NCBI GenBank assembly: GCA_973895155.1
Contig: OZ316891.1
Coordinates: forward strand, 21,018,001-21,082,000
Length of the DNA: 64,000 nucleotides
From: Marsupella aquatica
Lineage: Eukaryota; Marchantiophyta
Reading direction: 5' to 3'
Shown here: positions 33,599-47,134 of the stretch, one piece after another
How positions within the stretch are numbered: position 1 is the stretch's first letter
Layout of the letters: each line of letters begins with the position of its first letter
The notes under the pieces: generated by a model
Told to the model about the DNA's origin: nothing
Databases searched by the model: none
The model's input: the letters and a program-made list of their open reading frames with translations, nothing else
Position numbers and translations under genes: made by a program

Positions 33599-34263
33599 GG
33601 CTTGATCGCAAGATATACAGAAGAAGCAGGCAGCTTCTTCTCTCGAGCTGGTGAAATTGCTTGCCAGCACCTGTCAATTCAGCAAGCTTCTTGTCTCCCG
33701 ATGGTGAAATGCTGCAATTGTCTGCACCTACCAAATTCTGCCGTTTCTTCTCTCAAGGTGCACTCAGATTCTTGGTCAGGTTTAAATTTGCCCTAAACTT
33801 TGGTCATCAACCTGCTTCCTCAGGTTTAACCAATAGTAAAACAAAGGTGCTTAGAGCATTATGGACAATAAAAGCCCCTTAAAACTGGGCCTAAAACTTG
33901 AGCTTAGCTCCCATTGAGGGGGCATGATGGCACACAATGCCCTCTAGACATGGCTTTAAAGACTGAAAACTCTTCCTAATGTCTTTCTCTAAGTATTGGG
34001 CTGAGAGTCAATCCCATTTGTAAGTTTTGCAATGTTGCGTGATGTAGATTTGGAACAAGGTTGCTCTTACTTTGGTTTGTATGTAGTTGCAAACATTATG
34101 GAGGATTTCCACTCTGTTAATTAATAAGGGAACCCTGCTTCTGTCCACTCAGCCTTTCTTTTAGCACCAATCAAGAGTTACTACATTGCCATTATTTGGT
34201 CTCAAAATACATCTTTTCCACTTTTTTTTTGTTTAATAGTAGCCCTGCAACCTTTTTTTAATT
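33599..34263. other. intergenic, nothing recognised
   Basis: Likely promoter side of the minus-strand MPP6-like gene. No other coding sequence is supported. Confidence 0.4.
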
Positions 34264-34578
34264 GCTGGTTAAGCAAAGTAACTCTGTTAGCTTGAAGTAG
34301 TGCGACAGTAAACATCAGGCTAGGTTTCACCATTGGATGGTTGTCAGTGTCCTTCCCGGTGTCCTCTACTTAAACACAACACCCTCCCCAACCCTCAACA
34401 TTGGGTAGGGTTTCCTACTTTGATCTCACCCCAACCCACTCCACCGCCTCCTGGTTGGCTACCTCCCTGGTTGAGGGTGTTAAGGTTTAAGTTGAGGGAT
34501 GGTGACTACCGTTTGATGATGAAAACTAGTAGGATGTTGACCGTTCCCAGCTAACCAGAGTTACTTTGCTTAACCAGC
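34264..34578. mobile_element. MITE-like element with 28-bp terminal inverted repeats
   Basis: Left end GCTGGTTAAGCAAAGTAACT at 34264 and right end, inverted, at 34549-34578. The arms match for about 28 bp with one gap. The total is about 315 bp, with no coding capacity that I trust. No clear target-site duplication was found, so superfamily is not assigned. Confidence 0.65.
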
Positions 34579-37326
34579 CTTTGGAACAGCTTGCAAGGTA
34601 GTAACCAATTTAAAAAGAGAGCCAAAGTATGTCTTGGACACTTCCCCTTTATGTATGCCTGGGCAGTTGTAATTTAAGGGTCCAACGGTTTAAGTGTCCA
34701 AGCTAGAAATCTCCCTTTTTCCACATTTCATACACTTTCCTCTAAGGTATCATTCTGCTCCACTATTTTGGGAAAAAAAATCCTATTAATAATGACATTT
34801 GGATTCTATGGGTAACCCATAGGTCTTGAGGGAGCAGCTGTGGTTAAAAAGAATGTGGCATTGTAATAAGCACGAGATTCCAGGCAAGGGTAAAATGTAC
34901 TAGACACCGAAGAATCCCATCATTGAAGTGCAACAATAGGCTACAAAGTGTGTATATATAACACTGCCAATGAACAAATCCCCAAACAGGGAGACAGGAT
35001 CCCAAAGGGGAAAGACCCAATTAAGGGGGGGAGGCCTCAGGGGGAAGGGGAAAAGGGAAAGTGTGTTGGCTGCACCCTTCCATCCCTTTTCATCACCTGA
35101 TGATGTTGTTTGAGTGCAGAACAGTAACTAAGATTTATCAGGGCTTTCCACATTTAAGGCTTTTAGAAGTCTTGAGGTTCTTTTATGGTCCTATCTCCTC
35201 TCAGTATTTTGCCACCTACCAAAACATGTCTTTGCTACTTTTTCAACAGAAAACAGTCATTTCCCAGAGCATTTTGTCTCATATAAAGTATTTCAGGCTG
35301 CTGTCTCAGCAATTTTAGTTTTGCTCCATTTTCCAAAACAGCCAGCATAATTTTCCAGCCCAATGTTTTGCAACCTCTCTTTACTATGCTGGGCGCCAAA
35401 TTTTTCAATTAATTATTATTGGGGCAAACCTTTTTAGTAATAAATTTACCTAAAAAAAAAAGTGGGTATTAATTGTTCCCTTACACTATCCAACTTGGAG
35501 AAATCCTATATATAAAGTGTGCAAAGGGAAACTAGAGTTGAGGTCCGGGTTTCTAAAGTGAAGACTCTAGACCATGAGTCTAGGGCACCATAATATATGT
35601 GCATAAAAAAAGTATGTTATGATGTGATGGGACCTACATGATTATTATTTTTTTATCATTTAGCACTTTTATTGGCTTGATTGTTTTTTTTTATCATTTA
35701 GCACTTTTAGTTGCATGATCGTTTTTTAAAAATCATTTCACACTTGTTGTACTCTCCTCTGTTCACTTTCAAAGAACGGGGGGTAGTTTCTAACAACCGA
35801 CCTCGTAAGGGGGAATTCTGAGTACATGAGAGCATCTCAAATGTTCAGCGTCAAAGGAAGGAAGCTATGAAGTCCTCAGTTTGCGCTTTCTGTGAAACAC
35901 GGTGCCTTTGTCTGCTGACTTGTGTGATATGGGCCACGGCGAGGGTGGGGCCATATATAGAAATATTAAAAACGTGGGTAGCTAAATTGCTGCAAAGGGC
36001 AGCTTGATGATTGGAAATAAAGTACTTGCCCCCCTAGATTCGACTTCCATATCGATCTCGTCATCTCCGCGTCAGCTCCCTGTCAATCGGTGCATATCTG
36101 TTCCCCGAAAGTCAAGATAGATTAGCATGTTAAAAGACTGTTGAAAGACAGAAAAGTGTTCATTCAACACCTTCGTGTAGCTTTATTTAGCTCGTGTGAT
36201 TTCAGTCCTTCTAATCGGTCGGTCTGTAGGTACTTCATATACGTCTACTTTAGAACTTGCTTTCAGTAGTTCTAGAATCTCTCTTTTGTGGACTTGCCAT
36301 CATTGATTTCCTGTCTTTTCGGAGGAAGATATTTATTCCAGCTTCACCGGTTTGCAATCCGCGTTTCTACAATTAGTCGGTTCAATGTTCACTTGAGGCA
36401 AACCACTTAAACCATGATTTGCATGTGAGTCCGTTTATGGCGTGGCCAAAAGCTTAACATGGTGGGCTTACGTGGCCAGTGGCCTCGCCCTTGAATCTGG
36501 GTTCACTTTGGTGCTCCATGGAGAGCTCGTGTAGCGCAAATCCCAGAGAATCGATCGTTCAGCAGCGGGTTCAGCAGTAACTTCTAGCCTACCTGTGTTT
36601 TCGAGCATAGTATATATAACCAGTTGGAGTGAGAGTTCCAGAGTATATGTTTGAGGCGTAAGTAGTCTCATACTGTCACTGTGAGACATAGCACAAGATA
36701 TCGATGTATGAAGTCGGGGCCAGGAGTGTAGAATGTTGATGTGATTGCAAGTATCACAAGAAGAGAACTGAGTTCATTTGTAAGAGAAATTGCTGTAGAT
36801 TTCGACAGCTAAGTGCTTCCTCGGGTTGATTTTGTCGTGGATGAATGCCAGCAGACTTACAATTATAGGCAGAGTCCGAAGGACCTCGTTTATAAATTTG
36901 TCGACAGCTCCCTGTACATTTGCAGTTTCTTGGATAACAGGTCGGTAGGGAATTACAAAAATTCGATCGTGAGTAGAACTGGTGCGATTTGTTGTCAAAT
37001 ATAATGATAGTTACATCCTTCATTAGTTAGTGAGGTATACATATATCCAATAGCTCGATTCATGAGACAGTCTGTCATCACCTTTGTTGGAAAGCTGACT
37101 GACTATTCAGGAGCATCAAATCAGGAGGCTGACCTAATTGTAGGTAAGCCGCAGGCCTGCTCAGTAAAATTCTAAAGCTTGCACAAGTGTGGCAATCGGT
37201 CATTGGGGCCAGGGCAACAAGCGATTGACTTCGACTTAGCTTGCTAGCACAAAATAATAGGTGCACAGATTGTGCGTTGTATCGACAACAATTCAAGCGC
37301 GCAGTTGATCGATTGATTGATCAACC
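34579..37326. other. AT-rich intergenic region
   Basis: No gene is supported. A 38-39-bp tandem array starts at 35639, 35678 and 35716 (units TGATTRTT...ATCATTTAGCACTTTTA). A TATATATAA motif at 36608 could be a plus-strand core promoter, but no transcript can be tied to it. Confidence 0.45.
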
Positions 37327-37848
37327 ATGGCGACAGCTGCAACAGCAGTCAAACTTCACATGAGGGTATCCAGATTGCAGGAAGCAGCAGTGGTTTTGCA
37401 GGAGCGAGCTTGGGTGCAAAAAGCTGCGGGAGAACTAGCCAAGAAGGGGAAGTTTCTGCTTGACTTCATGGCCTCCACCAAGTCTTTCAGTCACGGTCCA
37501 TCCTTGGGGGCTGCAATTCTTGTGAGCTCGGGGCTCCTCATTCCCTCTCGGGAGTTGATGAAGTCTGCAGCAGGCGTCATCCCCAACGATCCCGTGGAAT
37601 CCCTCGTGGCCAACCTGTCAGCACGTGGAGATCATGGTTCAAGTTCAAAAGTGAAACTGCAATTCGTGCACGCGCAGACAGCTGCCGCATCAATATCGAC
37701 AGATGGTCAAAGAGTCGCCTACAGTGCCAGGAATGTAGGGCCTTCCAAACCAGACTCATGGAGATCCCCACTTGTACAGCCTATGGAAGAGGAGGATTAT
37801 GGATGGGAGACCGATCCCAATGGAGGCTGGCTTGCTTCCTTTCCCTAG
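37327..37848 (+). CDS. unrecognised intronless protein of 173 residues
   Basis: The ATG lies in a strong context (CAACCATGGCG). The N-terminus is Ala-rich and amphipathic (MATAATAVKLHMRVSRLQEA, then VVLQERAWVQKAAGELAKKG). A hydrophobic stretch GAAILVSSGLLIP sits near residues 61-73. The C-terminus is acidic with aromatic residues (EEEDYGWETDPNGGWLASFP). I do not recognise a family. An organelle-targeted or membrane-associated small protein is possible, but nothing fixes this. The uninterrupted frame and good start support a real gene. Confidence 0.6.
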   Translation: MATAATAVKLHMRVSRLQEAAVVLQERAWVQKAAGELAKKGKFLLDFMASTKSFSHGPSLGAAILVSSGLLIPSRELMKSAAGVIPNDPVESLVANLSARGDHGSSSKVKLQFVHAQTAAASISTDGQRVAYSARNVGPSKPDSWRSPLVQPMEEEDYGWETDPNGGWLASFP

Positions 37849-40800
37849 GCTACCTCTCGTTCAACGTTGCAGCAGAAATTTTGTTCAAAATATATTGACT
37901 AATATTTTGGAAGTGCTGACTGTCTATACGTCAGGCACCTTCGTATCACTTATCAGTTGATTCATGTATAGTGTACAAATAGTGTATTATAAGTTCAGCG
38001 TTGGCACTGTACAGACAAAGAGGCGCTCAATCTGTTCTTCAGCCAAAAGTTTCACTGTACCGGGCACTGTCCTGATCCGGAGAACGAAGAATTCTGTCAA
38101 CTACTACTTAGGTGAAGATTCATGAACATGAAGGTGTAGACATATATTTTTGTGAATGCAATCTCAGTGGCTGAGGAATTGTAGGATGCAGGCTCTACTT
38201 GACACCCAGAACAGCTCGCTAGTAGCTAGACTTAGATTGTCCGATCCGTCTGTAGCAATTCCGCAACTATGATGCACATCTCTCCACGGGTATTGGGCAT
38301 CAGGTTGCAGAAAGCCAGGACGGGCAGAGGACCACCTGGTTTGATCCTCCATGTGACTGGGTGAATCCACCAATCTGACTGGGTGAAGCTAGAGACTATC
38401 TTACTTAAGGACATGTTAGTGTATGGTCCTCAGGCGGCTATTTGTTGTACATATCCTTAAGAGAACCTGACAATCTAGGTTGTTTCAACCTTGAATTGAA
38501 CTTTCTGTTTGTGTATTGTACTGTGTCCCCAAGAAACAGAGTTCTGACATCCTCCACACCGTTGCATGAAGGGGGAAACTGGGGTGATATAACTAGAATC
38601 AACTGTTAGTCCATCTGAGTGTATGGTGCCCAACAGTTCTGAGTACTGTTTGTGCTCGCGCTTGATAGCTAGATCAATCAATTCCAACGATCTCCTTACC
38701 CGTTTCATCGTTCGTCGAGGACTGAACTGCCAAGACCCACGTGGGTATCGATAGAACAAAGGTGAGTCTCACGGAATGTTTTCTCTTTCGACCAAAATCA
38801 GACTGGGAGATAGATTTCAAGGGATTACTTTTCGAACGAATACTGACAGAAAGCGAACGTTGCTTGGCATAGGCAAAAGAAGTTGAGGTTCATGATTTTT
38901 AATGCTAGTACCACGAGTACGAATTTGCAAGATAAAATTAAATTACAGGTCTAGGTCCCTGGAGGTCGTGATGAACTAAAGCTCACGACTAAATTTCTTG
39001 AAGGAGACAATTTTAAGCTCTTCAATTGTGGGTCTTGAAATCTTGATTAGTTGCCATCTGAATGGGTTAAAGTAGACAACTTAGCGGTTCCCCCAAGAAC
39101 CGCTGAGTTGACTAGTGCAAACCTTATGAGAAACAAATGCAGTTTCTAACGAAGGTCACAGGATTTGACAGTAGCAATGAGAAGGACAGGACATTGTATA
39201 GAGAATGCTTTGCTCAGAGAGGGTAGAACCTGCATCCAGAGGACTTGTACAAAGAATGTTAACTTCAAATCGAGAAATTCGCGTCGTGGATTATGGTTGC
39301 CTTCGATTAGAGTTGTCTATATGGCGGAGGAAACTCTCGTAGGGATCTTTGATAGGGCGGTTGATGGTGAAGCTCAAACTCCGGGGAATTAGCGCTGTAG
39401 GTACCGTCTTACCCTGCTTGGGAACCAAGTTTGTGGAATTGGATTGGATCTTACAACACTGGTGTCAGTCCTCACAATTGTATGACATCCAAAGTCTTTC
39501 TTTCGAAGACTGCAATGGCGTTCGTCAAGCCAAACAGTAAGAAAGCTGACATAATTTTACAATAATACATATTTTAGGGCTGCAATGTATCCTTTGATTT
39601 AGCGTTTGATCACTTCTGTAGCTGGGTTCTCAGTGTCTATCGTAACCACGACCTACAATTATCTGGGCAAGTCGTCCTGGGTCTAAACCTTTGTAAGTTG
39701 GGGTTCCATATGTTGTTGGGTTCAATCGTCTCTCGAAGTTGCAGTCTTAATCGTTTGAAGCGCTGCTTGGACAGAAAAACTTATCTTGGACTTTCTGACA
39801 CAAAATCTTCTTATGACACAAATTCTACGGAATCAGAGAAGGTGCATATCCCGAGCCGTTTCCCCCTCAATGGTTTATCAGGGTGAAGATTTGACAAGCG
39901 TTTGAATTCAGCTCCTTTTATATGCACTTGAAAGTGGATTTTTCGTCAGAAAACATTCTAAGATATCTTACTGTATTAGTAATAGTGTTGACTTCTTCTT
40001 TGGTGACAGGTCGAAAGAGTGAATTGTGAAACAAACCAAGGGAGCCAACCTTGACTACATTTTAAGCTGGGGTGGGTGGTCAAGTATGGAAATCTCGTGA
40101 CTTTGAAGTAACTAAAGCAAGCAAGCGGGCAAGCAGCGAACTCATTAGTACGTTAAATTTTTGATAGAAAGTGAGGTTGGTTGCGCACCTAGTGATCTGC
40201 ACGTCACCGTGATTCGTTTGTTAAACTTTCAAGATTGAGAGGAGACGAAGTCCTCCATCTGCGCATGCATGGAATATTCTAAGTAACAGGATAATCATAT
40301 AGCCATGTCCTACTACAAGGATCGGATGTAGAATGTCCTCTGTGAGAGACCACTTCAAATCGCTGAATTACTCTCACAATTCCTTCAGTGCCACTTCTCT
40401 TTTGAAATGGCACGAACCTCAAGTTCAAGGGTTCTGAACATAGAGTCACGCACAATGCAAATAAACTAGTGACGAAAGCTACGCCATCAAATCGCTCATC
40501 AGTCAATGAAGCTAGTGGCCAGAGCAGAATAAGATACGTAATTGTATACGGTACGCGATTTGCTGACTCTGAATTGAACGTAGTCATCCACTGATTCTCT
40601 AGTCCAGGTTGAAAAGGTCATCCAGGAACACCATGTACTTAGAGGAATAACCTTCCAATGTGGCACACGGGACAGAGCAAGGGATAGAAAGCGCTAAAAG
40701 AGAAACGGAATGATAAAATGCCATCTGCCTCCCTAAAATTCTTGATCATTAACACTACATTTCTTTTTCTTAGTAAGAGCACACTTCTCTAGATCGAAGG

Positions 40801-42753
40801 GCATAGTTATTCATTTGTTTCACTCTGTTCAAGGTCAGACTTTGAGGTCTCCAGCTTTGGAAAGTTTTCACGTGTCTTTTTGAACCACTTGAGCTTGCTT
40901 CCAAAGTTCAAAAGACATTTAGTTACTACATTCCCCATGTTGGGCCTAATGTATTTCCTGACGTAGATTTAAGACGCGCATGTTAAATCTACAACATGTT
41001 AATGCGCCATTTTCTTGGGGCCCTGTACACTGACTATCCCAGTCCCCGATGCTTCTGTTCGACTTTGCCAAAACATAAACCAAGACCCTACCAGTTGTCA
41101 CCCACTCCGGCCGGATGAACTTTGTGTCACCGACTTCGGGTTTATGTTTTGGCACCATTCACTTGTTGTTGCCTGCTTGGCCCAATCAACTTTGTGCAAT
41201 CAATTTTTTCCTTGCGGAGTCGTGATTTATGTTCCGACAACACTTGTTTCCAACGGAGTCCTGTTTGATTTGTAACATAGTCTAAGTGTTGCAGAGTCTA
41301 GTACTTTGGTTAAGAATCAAATTGATAGTCTTGGTTCATGTTTTGCCAATTGCTTCTTCTCTATGCAGTTGTGATTATATTTTGGCGACACTTCGTTCCA
41401 ATGGATTCATGTCTGTTTAGTAATAGAGTCCAAGTGTTCAGGCAAAGCCTAGTACTCTGGATAAGAGTCAATCATGATAACGATACTAGAGTCTTGGTTT
41501 ACTTGGGCTGGAGTGGGCAGTAGCATTGGGGACTTGGGCCAGAGCAGTCGACAACAAGTGAAGGGTGTCAAAATAATAACCTGAAGTCAAGGCACATAGT
41601 TGATCGGGCTGGAGCAGATGACAAAATGGGAGAGTCTTAGTTTATGTTTGGGCAAAATCGGGCCAGAGCGGCCAGGTTTCCTTTTGTGCATCTGGATAGC
41701 AGTAATGACACCTCGTGAAGAGAGCCATGAGGAGTCTTCAAAGCCTGAGCATGCTACAAAAGACATTGCACCTCTCTCCATCTTGCAAATAGAATTGAAC
41801 TAAAACCTCACTCAACAGTTACTGCAAAGCCTGATAGAGGCGGAATTTGGCAAAAGTTTCAATTGCCACTAAACAAAACATTCCTCTTCCCTACTCTCAT
41901 TTTGGATAGTGCTCTCCTTAATCAACAATTCATAAACTTACTGTTCTTTGTGATTTGTAATTTTAAGTGTTATTAGGGCGTCTCAAGTCTCTCCTTTCTG
42001 CCTCCAGTCGGAATCAAACACAAATTCCCAAGGAAAAAGTGGTGGATAGAAACTCTGAACTTTGAACTTTGAGATGCCCTATTGGAGAAGAACCCACACT
42101 GCCTGCCAAGATCTGGATCAACTCATTATGAAGATTATGCTTTTCTCTATTTTTTTCTTAAATTGGTAAACATAAAATCTCTTAGTCTAGTCTTGTATAA
42201 CTTAAATCTATCTATCTATAAAGGTCCCCTTACCAGAGTATTGTGGCCTATAATAGCCCCTATAAACTTTCGTTTTGGATGGCATTATGACACACACAAA
42301 AAACTAGAATATATCATCATCATTATTATTATAATTATAGTAAGTTTCATTTATTATACGTCATAAGTTTTCAAGTGTTGAGGCAAAACCAAAACGTCCA
42401 AAAGCTCTCCAATCTCCAGAACTGCCCACGTGCGCACAACCCATTTGTGCTCGGGTATTGCTGCCTCCAAGCAGTAAAGTTTTTATCTTCTCCGGATTTA
42501 TCTTCGCCATTGCCGATGTAATCCGAATTGTGGGACAGAACGAAAGAAACTAAAAGCAATTCTTGAAGTCCACTGCAGCGGAAGAGAAGGCGAGCGGAAA
42601 AACAAGCCATCCAGCTCCGACATCGTCTTCGTAACACGAGAGATTCGTTGTCCATTGCTTCGCTCTCTTCGACTAGAGGTACTCGAACTTGCACAAAACG
42701 AGAGACGCGAGACCGTGAGAGAGGAGAATTTGCGCTGCATTTTATTATTACAT
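37849..42753. other. intergenic region with diverged repeats
   Basis: No gene is supported. It contains a 14-bp-stem hairpin at 39077-39110, a decayed tandem duplication of about 154 bp (about 41212-41365 and 41366-41515), and an inverted pair AAAACATAAACC / GGTTTATGTTTT-like at about 41069 and 41135. Scattered ORFs below 110 codons show no domain. Confidence 0.45.
39077..39110. repeat. hairpin, 14-bp stem
   Basis: CAACTTAGCGGTTC at 39077-39090 pairs with GAACCGCTGAGTTG at 39097-39110 (one G-T pair in the stem) around a 6-nt CCCCAA loop. Confidence 0.75.
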
Positions 42754-42785
42754 TAGGAAAGGAAAGGAAAGGAAAGGAAAGGAAA
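42754..42785. repeat. (GGAAA)n microsatellite
   Basis: Six GGAAA units about 75 bp before the ATG of the plastid-targeted gene, probably in its promoter or 5' leader. Confidence 0.9.
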
Positions 42786-42860
42786 ATTGAGCTGCATTAG
42801 AGGAAGAGTGGTGGTCAGTTGAGCGGGGGCAGCATTTGGAACAGAGGAGAGTGGTTGAGT

Positions 42861-45640
42861 ATGGCGTTTCAGTGTCTGAGATTGCCGTCGTCGACTTCGT
42901 CCTGTTGTACTTCCTCTTCGGCGATTCCCATTCTTTCGGCGGACAACCGTCCATCGTCTTCATCACCGTCGCCGGTGTGCTTCCTGTCTCGTGGTGGCGG
43001 AGATGGGGTCAGGTCCTTGAGCAGCTCTAGCTCCAGCGCCAGCTTCATCAAGGTCGGCACAAGCAACAGCACAGGCAGCAGAAGAAGAATGGCATCATTT
43101 TCTGTCCGAGCTGGAATTCGAGCCGTGGAGACGTATGACGCATCTTTTCAGCTACAGCCCGAGGTATGGTTACTGACTCACTCACGCCTAACTGTTGCCC
43201 ATCTTCTGCTCTTCAGCATTTCGGGTTTGTCCCCTACTTTTCGCTTTGGTCTGGTTGAATAGTTTCGTAGAGCTTTCCATCTTCAATCTGCCTTGCTAGC
43301 AAGGAACATTTCTCTATTGGTTCAATCTTTGCCTCCTGCAAAGTGGGCCTTGGTTGTTGTATTTTTCTGAAAATTTCTGTCTAAGGTCCCAACTTCCCCA
43401 AAAGGCTTGATGGAAAAATCAGGCGTCATCCATCTCTAGCCCGATATACTGATTTCCATTTTTCCTCTGTAAACCCTGCAAACACGTCTGTTCGCCGGTC
43501 GAATTTTATATTCCAGTGATCCAGTTATTTTCATGATAGCAGCCAGAAACTTGTAGATGTTTCCAGAATTTTCTAGTTGACTGCTTCAACTGCTGTGGCA
43601 AGCAGAGCGAATGCTTTGAATTATACACTCGATGTAAGAAATGAGTCACGGAAATTGTATTTCAGAAACTGGACGATTGCTACAAGCAGTGATGATCCTT
43701 AACCCCTAAACCCTTAAAGTTCACTTTCTATGAGGACGTTCCTGGTATCATGTATGGAATCGGTCAAATAGCTAGTACCTCAGCTACTGCTTGTGTTTAC
43801 TCTTTTCGTCTACTGTCTTGTAGTGTGGAGTTTCTTTAGGTGGGACTATGACTCGGAAATCAGTTTGTTCATCGTCACACTTGTTGATTTGATCTTAGGT
43901 GTTTGTATGCGTCGATTGATGATTTTCCAAGGGTTCCTGTCATCTCGCGTGCACGTCCCGCCCTCCGGCTTTGCCCTGATACATATAACCGTCCAGAACA
44001 TTTTGCCAGGAAGCTCTATGACTTTGATACAGCCTTCATCTGCTCCCTTTACCCCCAAATGGCGATCTGTGGTCTTTAAGTGCATGACTAACCTAGTCGA
44101 TGTTAATGGTCTTTTCCTCGTATTCACTTGGGCCAGTCGACAATGTGCTCTCTCGACCTACTGTAGGCCTCGTATGCCCTCTTGTTTCGTTATATGATCC
44201 ACGGTCGATAGAATTCGTTGCATTCAGTAATAAAAATGTTCGGTTTGTCGGGTACGATATCATCGATAGCCCTGCTCATACAGTACTTGGTTCAATTCGT
44301 CGGTGTCCATTCAGGCCGATAAGACGTTGCGGGAATCTCTCAGTTCGCCTACATTCTGTGATCAGGTAGGCTGCAATTTCGCTGAAGGCTGAATTCAGTT
44401 TTGGTTCCGGGAGAGTTATTCTACAACATGTTTGACAGACGACTTAGAAACTTCCAAGACGACCCTGTGCATCAAACAGGGCGATTGTGGAAAATTTCAG
44501 GGTTTAGGTCTATTCAAATTGTGTGAGTGGTGGAGTCTCTGGTTGCCTAACCGACCCAACAAACGCAGGTTGCAGCGCAATCCATGAAGGGTTCAGATGT
44601 GATGTATGAATTTACTGGCGAGCTTTTCCAGCCTGTGCCGTGGAGCCCTACAACAAAGTTTGGCATGCCAGTGGTAAGCTGGTTTGGGCCTCCGGTTGCT
44701 ATGAACATGTCTTGCACCCATTTCGCACAGTATCGTCACTGGACAACAGTTGTAATTTGATACTGTAGGATGTCTGTAATAAGCTAATTTGAGTCACACT
44801 CGTGGAGCATTCTCAGTCATTGATAATTGTTTTTCTCACTTAAATAGGGGAGTAAGTGTAGGTTTATGTCGTGATTAAAATGGTTTAGCAATCATGCCAT
44901 GACTTGTTGCACCGCGTTCGTTATGGGCATTCTCGCACTGTGAATACTCTTCAGGACGGCGAATCCTGTGCAGCAGTGGTTGTACATGAGTTTGAGATTG
45001 CAAATGCAGTACCGAACCGGATGTAGATCACTTTTATTTGGTTTTGCAGGAATTTGAGAAGTATATTAAAGACAAAGAGAACTTTACAGTCATCAATGTG
45101 CCACCAAATTTTATGTTCAAAGCAAAGGTACTCCAGCATTTCGTTGTACGTCGGTTGGAACAGGAGGTCTACTAGTACTCTTCCCATAGAATTTGGGTCA
45201 ATTGGGAATTAGAGTCAGTTACTTTAATTTGTGAAGCTTGTTGATTTAAACGATGTGTCCACTTGCTTTGTTCTGCGATCTTGTCTCTGTCGAAGCACAC
45301 CCACATATGCCAGGAGGAAATCTTGGTTCATGGAGGAATGTATAAACATAGTTCTGGGATATGAATTGGAACATGTTTTTCAAGATGTTTTGTTGTATGT
45401 GTAGACACTCGTGTGTAGCGTGTTGACACCTTGATGATAACGAAAATTGTTGATAATGTGCAGATATTTAAGCCTTCACGCCTATGTGCTGTCTTCAAGA
45501 GAGTATGAGGTCGAATTTTGTGGTCTCGGCAAATATAGTAGAAAATCTACTTTCTATGCATACAGTCGTCTGTAGTTCCTCCAGACGCTGGAGATATAAC
45601 GAAAAAGTATTGTGAGAGGCCCTGGTCGGACCGACTATGA
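42861..45640 (+). CDS. probable plastid-targeted protein, unrecognised, five-exon model
   Basis: The ATG at 42861 opens a Ser/Arg-rich N-terminus (MAFQCLRLPSSTSSCCTSSS, later SRRRMASFSVRAGIRAVE), typical of a chloroplast transit peptide. Exons: 42861-43163, 44569-44673, 44955-45008, 45050-45127 and, less certain, 45566-45640. All introns are GT-AG and all junctions are phase 0. The model totals 204 residues. Internal exons read GSDVMYEFTGELFQPVPWSP, then VVVHEFEIANA, then EFEKYIKDKENFTVINVPPN. The last exon would end KKYCERPWSDRL. I do not recognise the family. Exon 5 and the 1.4-kb first intron are the weak points. Confidence 0.55.
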
Positions 45641-46851
45641 TGACAGTGAAGGAGAGGAGATTAGAACGCCAGAGTCACCATGCTGTTAAGTAAGATGAAA
45701 TTTGCATGAATTGCATCCTTTCTGAGTGAAAGGCCTCATGGAAGACGTTCCAAAACTGGCTTCATGGCTATGGTTTTTTCATGCTATCGATGTACATAAT
45801 AATTTGATTAAGGGCCAGTTGCATGGCGATGTTACACTGCATGCATCCAGGTTGGAGTTGTCCGGTACATGCATGTGACTCTTATCCCGGTCCGATGAGG
45901 AGGAAAAGTGGGACGATGTCTTTAAATGTTTGATTGAGGTACTGAGGATATTTTCTACTGTCAATTGAAAAACAACAAGGTGCATATTAGTGCCAGATTT
46001 TTTCCATGTCAGCGACAATTGGAACCTCGGTTTTCTGAAGCAGGTTGTTAATTGTTGGAATTGTCCTCATATCTGCACCCAAGTACATTCTTTCTGGGCT
46101 TGAATCTAAGGATCTCAATCTGACCATATGGTGGCCGCACAGTGTACATATTTGATGGATACAGACATTTCGCCCAAAACACATCATTCGTTCATTTTAA
46201 ATTGAGCAAGCGATTGATTCCAGGCTGGACGATTCGCAGAAGTGAGAAACTGAGTCTAAACGTGGGAACGGCCAACAGATGTACGCTAGTGACGCAGAAA
46301 GCAACTATAAGACCAGCCGTTATTATTTGCTTGCAGACACTCATCCTGGGATGAGAAGTGTAAGTTCGGATGGAAAAGTGAAACCCTGATAAACTCAATT
46401 GAAACACTTAGATTTACTGGTAGAATACTTATAAACATGAATCTGACTGGCAATAAAAGGTTTCCAGGGGATTCCTTGGTATTCTGTCCGTGCAGCAGCC
46501 TCCGTTGATTCTCATTCAACTGAATTCATATTCGAGTAATCAGTCGGGCTCCCTTGGCTACCATGCAGATAATTATTGTAACACTGCCATAATTATTGTA
46601 ACACTGTAAGGTTCCAGGAGTGTTGTCAACATAAAGTTCCTGTGTCCAAGTTCCTGTGTCCCTCTGAGTAGCAGTGTCAAATGTTTGAGTCTATCCACTG
46701 AAGCTTCCACTTCAGAATAGGGAGTCCCCATGATATGGAAAACTCTAGAATGCACATTTGCAACCCAAAAATCTCAACTATCAACAGGCATTCAAATGTG
46801 CTCCAATATTATTGTGTGCAATTTTTACCGAGTACGTATTTGTTTCTTTGG
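45641..46851. other. intergenic, nothing recognised
   Basis: No coding sequence supported. A 22-bp direct repeat (ATAATTATTGTAACACTG type) occurs near 46569 and 46590. Confidence 0.45.
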
Positions 46852-47134
46852 GGGTCTCACTCATAACACATCACTTGAGGTAACTCAATCATATTTAGTT
46901 CAACAAAAAAGACACTTTAATTGGGTCTCACTCATAACACATCACTTGAGGTAACTCAATCATATTTGGTTCAACAAAAAAGACACTTTAATTGGGTCTC
47001 ACTCATAACACATCACTTGAGGTAACTCAATCATATTTGGTTCAACAAAAAGATACTTTAATTGGGTCTCACTCATAACACATCACTTGAGGTAACTCAA
47101 TCATATTTGGTTCAACAAAAAGACACTTTAATTG
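46852..47134. repeat. four 70-71-bp tandem repeats
   Basis: Units beginning GGGTCTCACTCATAACACAT start at 46852, 46923, 46994 and 47064. They are nearly identical and differ mainly by one A in an A-run and a T/C change. Confidence 0.95.

Noticed and set aside
42371-42740. Minus-strand ORFs (107 and 80 codons), possibly a divergent gene opposite 42861
   Set aside because: An Arg-rich start (MDNESLVLRRRCRSWM) is suggestive, but no downstream exon or domain could be found.
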